This document shows, piece after piece, positions 8,780-18,338 of a stretch of 54,588 bases of DNA. Origin of the DNA: Saprospiraceae bacterium (lineage in GTDB: Bacteria > Bacteroidota > Bacteroidia > Chitinophagales > Saprospiraceae). Numbering within the stretch: the stretch's first letter is position 1; every line of letters starts with the position of its first letter. The stretch is from positions 1 to 54,588 of the forward strand of contig JAIPBE010000021.1 of assembly GCA_021738725.1 (NCBI GenBank), in the 5' to 3' direction. A program made the translations under genes and the position numbers. The notes under the pieces are model-generated. The model was not told where the DNA came from and made no database searches. It saw only the letters and a list, made by a program, of their open reading frames with translations.

Positions 8780-9169
8780 TTAGACGCGGCGACGTTTCGG
8801 TGGACGACAGCCGTTGTGGGGAACAGGAGTCATATCCTTGATCCGTGTCACACGCAAACCAGCGCCGTCCAGACCGCGAATAGCTGCTTCACGTCCGGCT
8901 CCAGGGCCTTTGATAAATACCTCTACATGACGCATTCCTGCATCAGACGCCGATTGAGCTGCATTCCCCGCTGCCATCTGAGCAGCATAAGGGGTGCTTT
9001 TCTTGGAACCCTTGAAACCTGCTTTACCTGCAGAAGCCCAGGATACCACCTGCCCAGCCCGGTTGGTAATCGAGATAATAATATTGTTGAACGTAGCCTG
9101 AATGAACACCAAACCTTCCGATTCGACTTTCACTTTACGCTTCTTCGCCTTTTTGACTGCTTTTGCCAT
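8780..9169 (-). CDS. rpsK: 30S ribosomal protein S11
   Basis: S11 forms part of the platform near the mRNA exit; 129 residues. It has a lysine-rich N-terminus, then [14 protein letters not shown], the conserved [12 protein letters not shown] segment, and the C-terminal [15 protein letters not shown] that defines the family. It lies 20 bp after rpsM. Confidence 0.98.
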   Translation of the reverse strand: MAKAVKKAKKRKVKVESEGLVFIQATFNNIIISITNRAGQVVSWASAGKAGFKGSKKSTPYAAQMAAGNAAQSASDAGMRHVEVFIKGPGAGREAAIRGLDGAGLRVTRIKDMTPVPHNGCRPPKRRRV

Positions 9170-9189
9170 AATCTTATGCCGATTGTGGA

Positions 9190-9567
9190 TTACTTGGTGA
9201 CTTTCTTTTTATTGGCAACGGTCTTCCGCTTCCCTTTCCGTGTACGGGCATTGGTCTTGGTCCGTTGACCATTGACCGGTAAACCCTTTCTGTGACGCAA
9301 ACCCCGATACGAGGCGATGTCCATCAATCGCTTGATGTTCAACTGAACTTCTGAACGAAGTTCCCCCTCTACTTTCAACTGACCTTGAACAATGCCCGAG
9401 ATCACTCGTACATGCTCATCTGACCATTCCTGAACCTTGAGGTCTTCCTCGATCTCAGCTTGCGCCAGGATCTTGGATGCCGTTGAACGACCAATACCAT
9501 AGATGTAGGTCAATCCAATGACCCCACGCTTGTTTCTAGGTAAATCAACACCTGCTATCCGTGCCAT
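9190..9567 (-). CDS. rpsM: 30S ribosomal protein S13
   Basis: S13 is the head protein that contacts the 50S subunit and P-site tRNA; 125 residues. [14 protein letters not shown], the helix-two-turns-helix region ([14 protein letters not shown]) and the basic tail [20 protein letters not shown] are all present. It follows rpmJ after 22 bp. Confidence 0.98.
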   Translation of the reverse strand: MARIAGVDLPRNKRGVIGLTYIYGIGRSTASKILAQAEIEEDLKVQEWSDEHVRVISGIVQGQLKVEGELRSEVQLNIKRLMDIASYRGLRHRKGLPVNGQRTKTNARTRKGKRKTVANKKKVTK

Positions 9568-9591
9568 ATAATAGACGTTAAAAGGCGGGGA

Positions 9592-9708
9592 TTAACCCTG
9601 CCGTTGTTTAAACCTTGGATTCTTCTTGTTGATCACATAAAGCTTCCCACCACGACGTACAATCTTGCAGTCGGTAGAACGCTTTTTGATAGATGCCCTT
9701 ACTTTCAT
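9592..9708 (-). CDS. rpmJ: 50S ribosomal protein L36, zinc-free form
   Basis: This gene encodes only 38 residues. It starts [19 protein letters not shown] and ends NPRFKQRQG before a TAA at 9592-9594. The canonical zinc ligands (three Cys and one His) are mostly replaced: the first Cys is Ser, the third Cys and the His are absent, and only the Cys at position 14 is left. It is therefore the C-minus type that does not need zinc. It lies between infA (17-bp gap) and rpsM, the usual place. Confidence 0.95.
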   Translation of the reverse strand: MKVRASIKKRSTDCKIVRRGGKLYVINKKNPRFKQRQG

Positions 9709-9725
9709 CACTAGCCGTTTTACGG

Positions 9726-9944
9726 TTATTTGTAACGATAAACAATCCGCCCACGAGTTAAATCGTAAGGCGACATCTCTACCGACACTTTATCTCCTGG
9801 TAGGATTCGGATGTAATGCATGCGCATCTTCCCCGAAATCGTTGCCAGGATCAAATGGTTATTCTCCAATCGGACGCGAAACATTGCATTGGATAAAGAT
9901 TCCTCAATAGTCCCGTCCAGTTTTATCAAATCTTTTTTGGCCAT
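9726..9944 (-). CDS. infA: Translation initiation factor IF-1
   Basis: IF-1 has 72 residues and an S1-like OB fold, and blocks the A site during initiation. It starts [20 protein letters not shown], contains the core [13 protein letters not shown] and ends [12 protein letters not shown]. Length and motifs match the family exactly. It lies between map and rpmJ. Confidence 0.98.
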   Translation of the reverse strand: MAKKDLIKLDGTIEESLSNAMFRVRLENNHLILATISGKMRMHYIRILPGDKVSVEMSPYDLTRGRIVYRYK

Positions 9945-9968
9945 ACCTCAATTTGGGAGTGCAAATAT

Positions 9969-10790
9969 CTAACTTTTTACCGAGACTTCCGAAAGTTCCG
10001 GATTGTTTGAAATTGCCTCTTCGATCATTCGGTGGTCAGAAAGGATATCCGGACCATTCAAACCCACTGCAATCGTGTGTTCGTAATGGGCTGAGACCTT
10101 TCGGTCACGGGTGATAACCGTCCAACCATCTTTCAGCTGCCGCACCTGCCTGACCCCAAGGTTGATCATCGGTTCGATGGCGATCACCAATCCCTCCTTG
10201 ATCAACGGTCCACGCCCTCTTTTCCCATAATTGGGAACTTCGGGGGCTTCGTGCAACTGTTTCCCCACACCATGACCGACCAACTCCCGAACGACCCCAT
10301 ATCCATGTTGCCGTTCTGCCAGTTCCTGAATCGCAAACCCGATGTCACCGATCCGATTCCCAACCCTCGCCTCGGCAATACCTCGATAGAGGCATTCCCT
10401 GGTGACGGCCAACAATCCATCTACTTCTGGTGCGACCGTTCCCAATTTGAAGGTATACGCCGCATCTCCGTAGAATCCATGCCACAACACACCGCAATCA
10501 ATGGAAAGTACATCCCCAGGCTCAAACGGTTTATCACTCGGTATACCGTGAACGATCGTTTCATTGACCGAAACACAAAGCGAACCAGGAAATGGTCCGG
10601 CAGCACCGGGATAGCCCTTGAATGCAGGGATAGCTCCATGATCGCGGATCAGAGTTTCCGCTTCTTTGTCAATTTGCAAACCCGTCATTCCGGGTTTGAG
10701 TATAGACGCCACATGCGCGTGGGTCTTCGAAACCAGCAAACAACTTTGCCGGATCAATTCTATTTCTTCAGTCGTCTTATAATAGATCAT
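9969..10790 (-). CDS. map: Methionine aminopeptidase, type I
   Basis: This enzyme removes the N-terminal Met from nascent proteins; 273 residues. The five metal ligands are visible as D98 and D109 (LSIDCGVLWHGFYGDAA), H173 (LVGHGVG), E206 (AIEPM) and E237 (YEHTI), and the catalytic His is H81. There is no N-terminal zinc-finger extension, so it is a type Ia-like short form. The gene sits 17 bp after secY and 24 bp before infA, an arrangement seen in many spc/alpha clusters; adk, often found between secY and map, is absent. Confidence 0.97.
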   Translation of the reverse strand: MIYYKTTEEIELIRQSCLLVSKTHAHVASILKPGMTGLQIDKEAETLIRDHGAIPAFKGYPGAAGPFPGSLCVSVNETIVHGIPSDKPFEPGDVLSIDCGVLWHGFYGDAAYTFKLGTVAPEVDGLLAVTRECLYRGIAEARVGNRIGDIGFAIQELAERQHGYGVVRELVGHGVGKQLHEAPEVPNYGKRGRGPLIKEGLVIAIEPMINLGVRQVRQLKDGWTVITRDRKVSAHYEHTIAVGLNGPDILSDHRMIEEAISNNPELSEVSVKS

Positions 10791-10807
10791 TTGCGATCCA
10801 ATCCGAC

Positions 10808-12184
10808 TTAAAACTGTGAGCCAATTGGCTGCATGCCACTACTGCGACCTTTCAACTTACCGGTTTTCACCAGACCATCGTACTTCCGCATCAAGAGATA
10901 ACTTTCGATCTGCTGCAATGTATCCAAGACAACGCCTACCAGGATCAGGAGAGAAGTTCCTCCGAAGAACAAGGCAAATCCTTGGTTGATCCCGAAGGCC
11001 ACTGCAATCGCAGGGAAGATGGAGATGAATCCAAGGAAAATTGAACCTGGCAAGGTGATCCGCGTCGTTACAGAATCAATAAATTCAGCAGTACTGCTTC
11101 CTGGCTTGATTCCGGGAATAAATGCATTCTGACGTTTCAGATATTCTGCATACTGTTGTGGGTTGACCAACAAAGCCGTATAGACATAGGTGAATCCAAC
11201 GATCAACAGAAAGTATAGAATATTATACGGCAGACTCGTAAAATCATTCAATGAACGAAGCAAACCTCCACTGGCCACATCAGCATCATTACCAGCTAAA
11301 AACTGGACAATAGTTGCCGGAAGGAACATGATCGCCTGAGCAAAGATGATCGGCATAACACCCGCTGCATTCACTTTCAACGGAATGTAATCCCGTGCAC
11401 CTGCCTGTGGAATGTTTCCTGCATCACGACCGACCATTCGCTTAGCGAACTGTACCGGGATACGTCGAACTGCCTGTACTATGGCCACTGTTATCAAAAC
11501 GATAGCAAACAATCCAGCCAATTCCATAGCAAAGACCAACAATCCACCAGCACCAAATCGATTCTGGAATTCAAAGATCAAAGCAGATGGAAGCGAGGCA
11601 ATAATCCCGATCATAATCAGGAGTGAAATACCGTTTCCAATTCCTTTATCTGTAATCCGTTCACCGAGCCACATCGAGAAGATCGTACCCGCAGAAAGGA
11701 CAATAATATTGGCAATGAAGAAGACCTGTCGACTAAGTGCTGGATCTACAGCATTGACACTGGCCAAATACGTCAAGTAAGCTCCACCCTGAACAAGAGT
11801 GATGGCAACAGTCAACAAACGAGTCAATTGGCTCAATTTGCGACGACCAGACTCCCCTTCTTTCTGTTGTAGTCGCTGAAAATAGGGTACAGCAAAACCC
11901 AGCAGCTGGATGATAATGGATGCAGTAATATAGGGCATCACACCAAGTGCCAGGATAGCGGAATTATTAAAAGCACCACCAGTGAAGATATTGATCAGAC
12001 CGATCAGATCATTGGCGTTGCCAGAGCCACCAATAGCACTTTTTAGTGCTCCGGGGATAACCCCTGGCAAGAGAATATGTGAACCTAACCGGAAGACGAA
12101 CAACAGCGCAAGTGTATAGAGGATGCGATCGCGCAACTCCTTAATCTTCCAGATATTTTTAATGGTTGTGATCAGTCCTTTCAT
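10808..12184 (-). CDS. secY: Preprotein translocase subunit SecY
   Basis: SecY is the channel-forming subunit of the Sec translocon in the inner membrane; 458 residues with ten predicted membrane helices. It starts with a helix of the type LRDRILYTLALLFVFRLGSH. Typical segments are the plug and TM2a region (NIFTGGAFNNSAILALGVMPYI), the cytoplasmic loop before TM5 (GERITDKGIGNG), and NPQQYAEYLKRQNAFIPG between the late helices. It follows rplO by 9 bp. Confidence 0.98.
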   Translation of the reverse strand: MKGLITTIKNIWKIKELRDRILYTLALLFVFRLGSHILLPGVIPGALKSAIGGSGNANDLIGLINIFTGGAFNNSAILALGVMPYITASIIIQLLGFAVPYFQRLQQKEGESGRRKLSQLTRLLTVAITLVQGGAYLTYLASVNAVDPALSRQVFFIANIIVLSAGTIFSMWLGERITDKGIGNGISLLIMIGIIASLPSALIFEFQNRFGAGGLLVFAMELAGLFAIVLITVAIVQAVRRIPVQFAKRMVGRDAGNIPQAGARDYIPLKVNAAGVMPIIFAQAIMFLPATIVQFLAGNDADVASGGLLRSLNDFTSLPYNILYFLLIVGFTYVYTALLVNPQQYAEYLKRQNAFIPGIKPGSSTAEFIDSVTTRITLPGSIFLGFISIFPAIAVAFGINQGFALFFGGTSLLILVGVVLDTLQQIESYLLMRKYDGLVKTGKLKGRSSGMQPIGSQF

Positions 12185-12193
12185 CGTTTGGGA

Positions 12194-12640
12194 TTATACG
12201 AGTTCAACGCTGCCACCAGCACCTTCAATCGCAGCCTTTGCCTTTTCAGACGTGGCATGCACCTTCACAGTCAACTTGCTGGTAATGGTACCAAAGGCGA
12301 GGATCTTCACCCGATCTGAACGCTTGATGATGTTGTGATCTGCCAGAATTTCCGGTGTCACAGCATCCAGGCCATGTTTCTCAACAATAGCCTGCAGACG
12401 TGTCAGGTTGATGGGGACATATTCCACGCGATGGATATTCTTGAATCCGCGCTTGGGGAATACACGCTGTAAAGGCATTTGACCGCCTTCGAAGCCACGC
12501 TTGTCTTTGTGACCTGCACGTGATTTATCACCCTTGTGACCCTTTGTAGAAGTGCCTCCTCTACCGGAACCTTGACCGCGTGCGATCCGCTTACGGCTTT
12601 GTACTGCACCCTTTGCGGGTTTTAATGTATGAAGTTTCAT
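12194..12640 (-). CDS. rplO: 50S ribosomal protein L15
   Basis: L15 has 148 residues from the ATG at 12640, chosen because the family starts MKLHTLKPAKGA; four extra codons upstream are not conserved. The glycine/arginine-rich N-terminal extension (RIARGQGSGRGGTSTKGHKG) that threads into 23S rRNA is followed by the globular L18e/L15 domain. It lies between rpmD and secY. Confidence 0.97.
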   Translation of the reverse strand: MKLHTLKPAKGAVQSRKRIARGQGSGRGGTSTKGHKGDKSRAGHKDKRGFEGGQMPLQRVFPKRGFKNIHRVEYVPINLTRLQAIVEKHGLDAVTPEILADHNIIKRSDRVKILAFGTITSKLTVKVHATSEKAKAAIEGAGGSVELV

Positions 12641-12669
12641 TCCTGCTCGCAATTAAATATGATTCCGAT

Positions 12670-12849
12670 CTAGATTTCTTCTACCTGGATCAGGTGACTC
12701 ACCTTGGCGACCATGCCCAGCACTTGTGGAGTGGCGGTATGTTCAGCCTTGCCATTGATCTTTCGAAGGCCCAACGCTATCAACGTATCCTTCTGACGCT
12801 TAGAGCGATCAATAGAACTTTTAATTTGTGTCACACGTATCTTTTTCAT
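12670..12849 (-). CDS. rpmD: 50S ribosomal protein L30
   Basis: L30 has 59 residues starting MKKIRVTQIKSSIDRSKRQK at 12849; an ATG seven codons upstream adds no conserved sequence. The family core GLRKINGKAEHTATPQVLGM and the C-terminal VSHLIQVEE are present. It lies 30 bp after rpsE. Confidence 0.96.
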   Translation of the reverse strand: MKKIRVTQIKSSIDRSKRQKDTLIALGLRKINGKAEHTATPQVLGMVAKVSHLIQVEEI

Positions 12850-12879
12850 AGGTCGATCCTTTATCTGCAAAAACTATGC

Positions 12880-13398
12880 TCAAGCGTTGAACAGACGATC
12901 CAATTTCACACCGCGGTCCTTTGCCACCATATAAGGTGTCCGCAATTTGGACAAAGCGTCCAGTGTGGCCTTGATCACGTTGTGTGGGTTGGAAGAGCCA
13001 TGTGACTTCGCCAACACGTCATGAAATCCAGCGCTTTCCAGGACAGCACGCATAGCACCACCTGCAATGACACCAGTACCGTGAGATGCGGGCTTGATCA
13101 ATACACGACCAGCACCATATTTGCCCTTTTGGATATGCGGAATGGTTCCTTTCAGAATTGGTACTTTGATCAAGTCCTTTTTGGCATCATCAACCGCTTT
13201 TGCGATCGCTTCCTGCACATCACGTGCTTTGCCAAGGCCATAACCGACAGTGCCATTTCCGTCTCCGACCACCACAACGGCAGCAAAGCTGAACGTACGT
13301 CCACCTTTTGTCACCTTTGCAACCCGGTTGAGCGTAACCAGCTTCTCCTTTAGTTCTGTTTCAGCCGGGCGTACCCGGTTCATTTGCTTTTTTGCCAT
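12880..13398 (-). CDS. rpsE: 30S ribosomal protein S5
   Basis: S5 has 172 residues and takes part in decoding fidelity and mRNA unwinding. The N-terminal double-stranded RNA-binding domain ([19 protein letters not shown]) and the C-terminal S5 domain ([21 protein letters not shown]) are clear. It is in the normal spc order between rplR and rpmD. Confidence 0.98.
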   Translation of the reverse strand: MAKKQMNRVRPAETELKEKLVTLNRVAKVTKGGRTFSFAAVVVVGDGNGTVGYGLGKARDVQEAIAKAVDDAKKDLIKVPILKGTIPHIQKGKYGAGRVLIKPASHGTGVIAGGAMRAVLESAGFHDVLAKSHGSSNPHNVIKATLDALSKLRTPYMVAKDRGVKLDRLFNA

Positions 13399-13418
13399 CT
13401 GCTTGGTGCCTTGATAAC

Positions 13419-13772
13419 TTAAAATTGAAGTCCGCCTTCACGAGCACCATCAGCCAATGCCTTGATGCGACCGTGATACAAATACCCGGACCTGTCAAAT
13501 ATGACTTTTTCAATATTGGCTTCCTTTGCTTTCGCTGCCAATAATTTGCCTACTGCACGTGATTGATCAGACTTGTTCTGTCCTTTATCCACGGACGCAT
13601 CCTTGGATGATACAGAAACAAGGGTGTGCCCCTTCAGGTCATCGATCAACTGGCAGTAGATCTGCGTATTGCTCCGATAAACGGAAATCCGGGGACAAGC
13701 AGCATTGCCGCGTATCTTATTCCGGATCCGCATATGGATCCGCTTCCTCCGGTTCTCTTTTTGAAATTTCAT
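13419..13772 (-). CDS. rplR: 50S ribosomal protein L18
   Basis: L18 binds 5S rRNA; 117 residues. It shows the basic start with [16 protein letters not shown], the strand [19 protein letters not shown], and the end [20 protein letters not shown]. It lies between rplF (31-bp gap) and rpsE (20-bp gap). Confidence 0.97.
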   Translation of the reverse strand: MKFQKENRRKRIHMRIRNKIRGNAACPRISVYRSNTQIYCQLIDDLKGHTLVSVSSKDASVDKGQNKSDQSRAVGKLLAAKAKEANIEKVIFDRSGYLYHGRIKALADGAREGGLQF

Positions 13773-13803
13773 AATCCTCTATAGATTGAAATCAATAGCT
13801 TAA

Positions 13804-14361
13804 TTATTTCTTCGCAGCAGCCTTACCAGCTTTCCTGCGAATAACTTCTCCTGTATACCGTACACCTTTTCCTTTGTAAGGCTCTGGCTTCCGGAACGCC
13901 CGGATCTTTGCGGCGATCTGACCGATCAACTGCTTATCGGTAGATTCCAGGATCACGGTCGGGTTACTTCCTTTTTCCATCTTGGTGCTCAACGTCACTT
14001 CTTCAGGAACATAGAAATAGATGGGGTGTGAAAATCCGAGTGCCAATTCCAGAAGCTGTCCGGTATTGGTACAACGATAACCGACACCTACCAGCTCCAA
14101 CGAACGCGTATATCCTTCGGAAACACCCTGTACCATGTTGGCGATCAAGGATCTGTACAGACCATGCATCGCCTTATGGCGCTTTTGCTCTGTATGACGC
14201 TTGACCTGCAGCTCACTCCCCTCGATCGCAATCTCCAGGTCCTTGTCGACTTGCTGGAACAGCTCGCCTTTAGGGCCTTTCACCTTGACCAGGTTATTTT
14301 TTTCCAACGTTATCTCCACTCCTCTGGGAATGGTGATGGGATTTTTACCTATCCGGGACAT
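13804..14361 (-). CDS. rplF: 50S ribosomal protein L6
   Basis: L6 has 185 residues and lies near the sarcin-ricin loop. It starts MSRIGKNPITIPRGVEI and has the duplicated L6 fold, with the second copy ending in the signature EPYKGKGVRYTGE. It follows rpsH after 23 bp. Confidence 0.98.
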   Translation of the reverse strand: MSRIGKNPITIPRGVEITLEKNNLVKVKGPKGELFQQVDKDLEIAIEGSELQVKRHTEQKRHKAMHGLYRSLIANMVQGVSEGYTRSLELVGVGYRCTNTGQLLELALGFSHPIYFYVPEEVTLSTKMEKGSNPTVILESTDKQLIGQIAAKIRAFRKPEPYKGKGVRYTGEVIRRKAGKAAAKK

Positions 14362-14384
14362 AGTCTCGTGATTTATCCTTCAGA

Positions 14385-14789
14385 TTAATAGATGTAGCAC
14401 AACAGTTCACCACCAACGTTCTGCTCACGTGCCTGCTTGTCCGTCAGAATGCCATGAGAGGTGGAGACGATCGCAATGCCAAGACCATTGATGATCCGTG
14501 GCATTTCGGTCGATTTAACATATTTCCGCAGACCAGGACGGCTGATCCGACCCAACTCGCGAATGACAGGCTGACGCGTAGACGGGTCATACTTCAAAGC
14601 GATTTTGATCGTCTCGAACTTACTTGACTCCGTGTCAAACTTGTACTTGAAGATGAAGCCGTGATCGTACAGGATCTTCGTCATCTCCCTCTTCAACTTG
14701 GAAGAAGGGATTTCAACTGTACTATGGCCAGCCATCTGCGCGTTGCGGATACGGGTCAAAAAATCTGCTATAGGGTCAAGAATCAGCAT
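14385..14789 (-). CDS. rpsH: 30S ribosomal protein S8
   Basis: S8 has 134 residues and binds the central domain of 16S rRNA; in other bacteria it represses the spc operon through an rRNA-like mRNA site. DPIADFLTRIRNA is at the start and the signature GLGIAIVSTSHGILTDKQAR is at the end. It lies between rpsN and rplF. Confidence 0.98.
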   Translation of the reverse strand: MLILDPIADFLTRIRNAQMAGHSTVEIPSSKLKREMTKILYDHGFIFKYKFDTESSKFETIKIALKYDPSTRQPVIRELGRISRPGLRKYVKSTEMPRIINGLGIAIVSTSHGILTDKQAREQNVGGELLCYIY

Positions 14790-14820
14790 AATGTGCGAAT
14801 TCGAATAATTGAATTTTGAA

Positions 14821-15090
14821 TTACCAGCTAGCCTTAGTGACGCCTGGGATTTTTCCTTCGTTTGCCATTTGGCGGAACATCACCCGACAGAGTCCGAACT
14901 TCCGCATGTAGCCTTTCGGCCGACCGGTCAGTTGACATCTGTTGTGCATCCGTTTTGCTGAGGAATTCCTGGGCAACTTGTCCAGTTCATCCCAACGGCC
15001 TTCCTCTTTCAGTTTAGCACGTAAATCAGCATACTTGCTCACCATACGGGCCCTCTTTGCCTCTCGGGCTATGATGGATTTCTTTGCCAT
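14821..15090 (-). CDS. rpsN: 30S ribosomal protein S14, zinc-free form
   Basis: S14 has 89 residues from the ATG at 15090 ([20 protein letters not shown]). A longer reading to 15165 overlaps rplE and is not conserved. The protein is the long type without the CxxC zinc ribbon and ends [20 protein letters not shown] followed by the C-terminal KASW. It matches the zinc-free L36 and S4 of this cluster and lies 10 bp after rplE. Confidence 0.97.
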   Translation of the reverse strand: MAKKSIIAREAKRARMVSKYADLRAKLKEEGRWDELDKLPRNSSAKRMHNRCQLTGRPKGYMRKFGLCRVMFRQMANEGKIPGVTKASW

Positions 15091-15100
15091 AATCGTAGGA

Positions 15101-15661
15101 TCAATTGCGTTGTTGGTTCTTGAATGGCATGCCCAATTCCTTGAGCAGGGCCAATGCTTCGGCATCCGTTTTAGCGGAGGTCACAAACGTGATATCCATA
15201 CCACTGATCGAATCTACCTTGTCGATGTCGATCTCCGGGAAAATGATCTGTTCTGTGATCCCCATGGTATAGTTGCCACGGCCATCAAAAGATTTGTCAT
15301 TGATCCCGCGGAAGTCACGTACACGTGGTAGCGCTACAGCAACCAAACGTTCTAAAAATTCAAACATCCGCTCATTGCGCAGTGTCACGCGAACCCCAAT
15401 GGTCATGCCTTCCCGCAACTTGAAGTTGGATACAGACTTTTTGGCCTTGGTGGGGACCGCTTTCTGACCGACAATAGTGGACATTTCCTTCAAAGCGCCA
15501 TCCACCAGTTTCTTGTCCTGGGTGGCCCCTCCAACACCCTGGTTGACGGCGATCTTGAGCAACTTGGGGACTTCCATGATGTTGCCGTAGTTAAACTGCT
15601 TCATCAACGTCGGTACAACGTGCTCGTGATAGTGTTTTCTAAGACTCGGTTCGTAGCTCAT
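15101..15661 (-). CDS. rplE: 50S ribosomal protein L5
   Basis: L5 binds 5S rRNA and contacts P-site tRNA; 186 residues. The ATG at 15661 overlaps the rplX stop codon as TGATG, which indicates translational coupling; a GTG one codon upstream is also possible. Family segments are [26 protein letters not shown] and [18 protein letters not shown]. Confidence 0.97.
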   Translation of the reverse strand: MSYEPSLRKHYHEHVVPTLMKQFNYGNIMEVPKLLKIAVNQGVGGATQDKKLVDGALKEMSTIVGQKAVPTKAKKSVSNFKLREGMTIGVRVTLRNERMFEFLERLVAVALPRVRDFRGINDKSFDGRGNYTMGITEQIIFPEIDIDKVDSISGMDITFVTSAKTDAEALALLKELGMPFKNQQRN

Positions 15662-16017
15662 CACTGAATGATTTCACCGGTTTTTTTCGAATATCGTACA
15701 AGCTTGCCATCCACCAATTTGCGCCCGACACGGGTTGGCTCATTGGTTTTAGGATCCAGCAACATCAGATTGGACAGATGCAACGGAGCTGCGATCTCGT
15801 GAATTCCTCCCTGATCGTTCTGGGTCGGCTTGACATGTTTCTTTACTAGATTGACGTTGTCAACGATAGCGCGGTTCTTCTCCGGGAAGATGCGAAGGAT
15901 TTCCCCTTCCTTCCCCTTTTGAGAACCAGCAATTACACGTACACGATCTCCCTTTTTGACATGGAGCTTCGGCGTGAACCGCTTCTGTCGACTAACTGAT
16001 TTTTTTTGCTGAGCCAT
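15661..16017 (-). CDS. rplX: 50S ribosomal protein L24
   Basis: L24 is an assembly-initiator protein; 118 residues. The KOW motif ([20 protein letters not shown]) is near the N-terminus, followed by the [11 protein letters not shown] segment and the C-terminal lid. Its stop codon overlaps the rplE start by one base. Confidence 0.97.
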   Translation of the reverse strand: MAQQKKSVSRQKRFTPKLHVKKGDRVRVIAGSQKGKEGEILRIFPEKNRAIVDNVNLVKKHVKPTQNDQGGIHEIAAPLHLSNLMLLDPKTNEPTRVGRKLVDGKLVRYSKKTGEIIQ

Positions 16018-16038
16018 GGCCGCTTTCTTTCTCTGTAA

Positions 16039-16404
16039 TTAAAGGACTTCGGGAGCCAGTGATACAATTCTCATATAATCACGGTCCCGCAATTCACGTG
16101 CAACCGGGCCGAAAATACGGGTCCCCCTAGGTTCATCGTTAGGTGTCAGCAGTACAACTGCATTATCATCGAACCGGATGTACGAGCCATCCCGACGACG
16201 GATCTCTTTTTTTGTCCGAACGATCACGGCTCTGGACACCGTTCCCTTCTTCAGACCACCTGGGGTAGCATCTTTCACAGTCACAACAATCTTGTCGCCT
16301 ATAGAGGCATATCGCCGACCGGAGCCACCGAGCACCCGAATACAAAGTACCTCTTTGGCACCACTGTTATCCGCCACTCTCAAACGGGATTCTTGCTGTA
16401 TCAT
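16039..16404 (-). CDS. rplN: 50S ribosomal protein L14
   Basis: L14 has 121 residues and forms an intersubunit bridge. [20 protein letters not shown] is the standard start, and [20 protein letters not shown] is the conserved end. It lies between rpsQ and rplX. Confidence 0.98.
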   Translation of the reverse strand: MIQQESRLRVADNSGAKEVLCIRVLGGSGRRYASIGDKIVVTVKDATPGGLKKGTVSRAVIVRTKKEIRRRDGSYIRFDDNAVVLLTPNDEPRGTRIFGPVARELRDRDYMRIVSLAPEVL

Positions 16405-16431
16405 CGCTTCCGCTTATTATCAGGTCAAAAA

Positions 16432-16692
16432 TTATTTCGCTTTCTCCAACACCTCCACTAAACGCCAGCGTTTCAGCTTGCTCAGTGGGCGTGTTTCCAT
16501 GATCCGCACAAGATCACCGATTTGACACTCGGCTTTCTCATCGTGAGCCATGAACTTCGTCGTCTTCTTGACGAACTTTCCATAGATCGGGTGACGCAAG
16601 CGTCGCTCTACGGATACCGTGATGGACTTCGTCATCTTGTTACTGGTGACAGTTCCTACACGCTGCTTTCTTTGCTTTCTTTCTTCAGTCAT
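16432..16692 (-). CDS. rpsQ: 30S ribosomal protein S17
   Basis: S17 has 86 residues with an OB fold. Visible motifs are [39 protein letters not shown] and the signature [20 protein letters not shown]. It follows rpmC by 23 bp. Confidence 0.98.
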   Translation of the reverse strand: MTEERKQRKQRVGTVTSNKMTKSITVSVERRLRHPIYGKFVKKTTKFMAHDEKAECQIGDLVRIMETRPLSKLKRWRLVEVLEKAK

Positions 16693-16715
16693 AAGTCTCG
16701 ATTGACAGCAAGGCG

Positions 16716-16979
16716 TTACTTGTTGTTTTTCCTGCGATTCCGAATCCGATCCCGCAAGGCCACTTCAGCCTCCGAAAAGGTACCCACTTCACGTCGGCGG
16801 ACTTCCGTCTGCAAACGGGCGATATCCCGGCGTACCTCCCTGATCGTCATAGGGTTATCTAAACCCTTGATGGCGTGATCAAACTTCAGCTTCTGGAACT
16901 GCGATTGTGTCTCGGTCAACTCATTGAGCAGATCGGCATCTGAAAATTCCCGCAGTTCTATAGATTTCTTACTAGGCAT
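16716..16979 (-). CDS. rpmC: 50S ribosomal protein L29
   Basis: L29 is a two-helix protein at the peptide exit tunnel; 87 residues, longer than the usual 63-70. The core [33 protein letters not shown] and [18 protein letters not shown] is normal; the extra residues are a basic C-terminal tail ending [10 protein letters not shown]. Confidence 0.96.
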   Translation of the reverse strand: MPSKKSIELREFSDADLLNELTETQSQFQKLKFDHAIKGLDNPMTIREVRRDIARLQTEVRRREVGTFSEAEVALRDRIRNRRKNNK

Positions 16980-16999
16980 AGCTATGCTACTTTTCCAGG

Positions 17000-17419
17000 T
17001 TATCCTTCGTAATCGTGACGGGTCACCGTCTTCGTGTGCACAGGCAACTTCTGAGCCGCCAGGCGCAACGCTTCAACAGCGATCTCCGGTGATACACCAT
17101 CGATCTCAAACATGATCCGGCCCGGCTTGACTACTGCGACGAAATGGTCGACAGCACCCTTACCCTTACCCATACGTACCTCCAATGGCTTCGAGGTGAT
17201 CGGCTTGTCAGGGAAGATCCGAATCCAGACTTTTCCTTCCCGTTTCATATAACGGGTCATCGCAATACGTGCAGCCTCCAGCTGACGGTTGGTGATATAG
17301 GATGCATCCAACGATTTCAAGGCGAAGGAACCGAAAGAGATACTACTCCCTTTGTAGGCGATTCCTTTGATCCGCCCCTTCTGTTGTTTGCGGTATTTTT
17401 GACGCTTTGGCTGTAACAT
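17000..17419 (-). CDS. rplP: 50S ribosomal protein L16
   Basis: L16 organises the A-site region; 139 residues. [16 protein letters not shown] is the standard start, with [19 protein letters not shown] and the signature [20 protein letters not shown]. An 87-bp gap to rpsC precedes it and contains a candidate internal promoter element. Confidence 0.98.
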   Translation of the reverse strand: MLQPKRQKYRKQQKGRIKGIAYKGSSISFGSFALKSLDASYITNRQLEAARIAMTRYMKREGKVWIRIFPDKPITSKPLEVRMGKGKGAVDHFVAVVKPGRIMFEIDGVSPEIAVEALRLAAQKLPVHTKTVTRHDYEG

Positions 17420-17478
17420 AAAGCTTTGTTTTCCCGGTATTTAACACAATTTTACCCCTGGATCCGAAAAAAGCAGGG

Positions 17479-17486
17479 CAAAGGTA
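17479..17486 (-). promoter_or_regulatory. Candidate internal -7 element upstream of rplP
   Basis: The minus strand reads TACCTTTG here, an exact match to the Bacteroidota -7 motif TAnnTTTG, about 60 bp before the rplP start in an unusually long (87-bp) gap. No TTTG lies 19-21 bp upstream, so the promoter is doubtful. Confidence 0.25.
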
Positions 17487-17506
17487 CAGGTTTTTCAGCG
17501 GATATA

Positions 17507-18310
17507 CTAGCGACGACGGTCTCCACCACCTCCACGGCGATCTCCACCTCCGCCGCCTCCACGACGGTCACCTCCTCCACCTCCACCACGACGGCGGTCT
17601 CCACCACCTCCGCGACGATCTCCACGCTCATTTCCACCACCACCACCACGGGTTTCTACACCGACATGGGGTGACAAATCACGCTTGCCAAGGACTTCAC
17701 CTTTACAAATCCAGACCTTTACTCCGATCTTTCCATAAACCGTTTGAGCCTCAACCAATGCATAGTCGATATCCGCGCGGAACGTATGCAGAGGAGTACG
17801 CCCCTCTTTATATTCTTCCCGACGCGCAATCTCAGCACCATTCAATCGGCCACCGATCCGCACCTTGATCCCTTCCGCTCCGGCCCTCATGGTCGACTGG
17901 ATAGACATCTTGATGGCTCGGCGATAGTTGATCCGCGCTTCGATCTGCTTGGCAATTGATTCTCCAACGATATAGGCATCCATCTCAGGCTTGCGGATCT
18001 CCACAATATTGATCTGAACATCCTTGCCGGACAATTTCTTCAACTCTTCGCGAACCCGGTCAACTTCAGACCCACCCTTACCGATAATAATACCGGGACG
18101 GGAAGTATGAATAGTGACACTGATGCGCTTGAGTGTCCGCTCGATCACGATCTGAGAGATTCCACCCTTCTGTATACGAGCACGGAGGTACCTCCTGATC
18201 TTTTCATCTTCTACAACCTTAGCGGCGTAGTCCTTGGTGGCGAACCAGTTAGATTCCCATCCCCGAATAATACCGAGGCGGTTACCGATTGGATTTGTCT
18301 TTTGACCCAT
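17507..18310 (-). CDS. rpsC: 30S ribosomal protein S3 with Gly/Arg-rich C-terminal tail
   Basis: S3 lines the mRNA entry tunnel; 267 residues. The N-terminal KH domain ([20 protein letters not shown] at residues about 68-90) and the C-terminal S3 domain ([19 protein letters not shown]) are normal. The family body ends near residue 220. The last 45 or so residues are an unusual low-complexity tail of Gly runs separated by DRR or ERGDRR. It is encoded by a repetitive stretch at about 17510-17650 and resembles RGG-type RNA-binding tails. It lies between rplV (28 bp) and rplP. Confidence 0.97.
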   Translation of the reverse strand: MGQKTNPIGNRLGIIRGWESNWFATKDYAAKVVEDEKIRRYLRARIQKGGISQIVIERTLKRISVTIHTSRPGIIIGKGGSEVDRVREELKKLSGKDVQINIVEIRKPEMDAYIVGESIAKQIEARINYRRAIKMSIQSTMRAGAEGIKVRIGGRLNGAEIARREEYKEGRTPLHTFRADIDYALVEAQTVYGKIGVKVWICKGEVLGKRDLSPHVGVETRGGGGGNERGDRRGGGGDRRRGGGGGGDRRGGGGGGDRRGGGGDRRR

Positions 18311-18338
18311 GAATTCAGGTTCTTATCAGTTCCTTTAA

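Noticed and set aside
17426-17674. Ser/Thr-rich plus-strand frame opposite the S3 tail
   Set aside because: It is the antisense shadow of the glycine/arginine repeat in rpsC.
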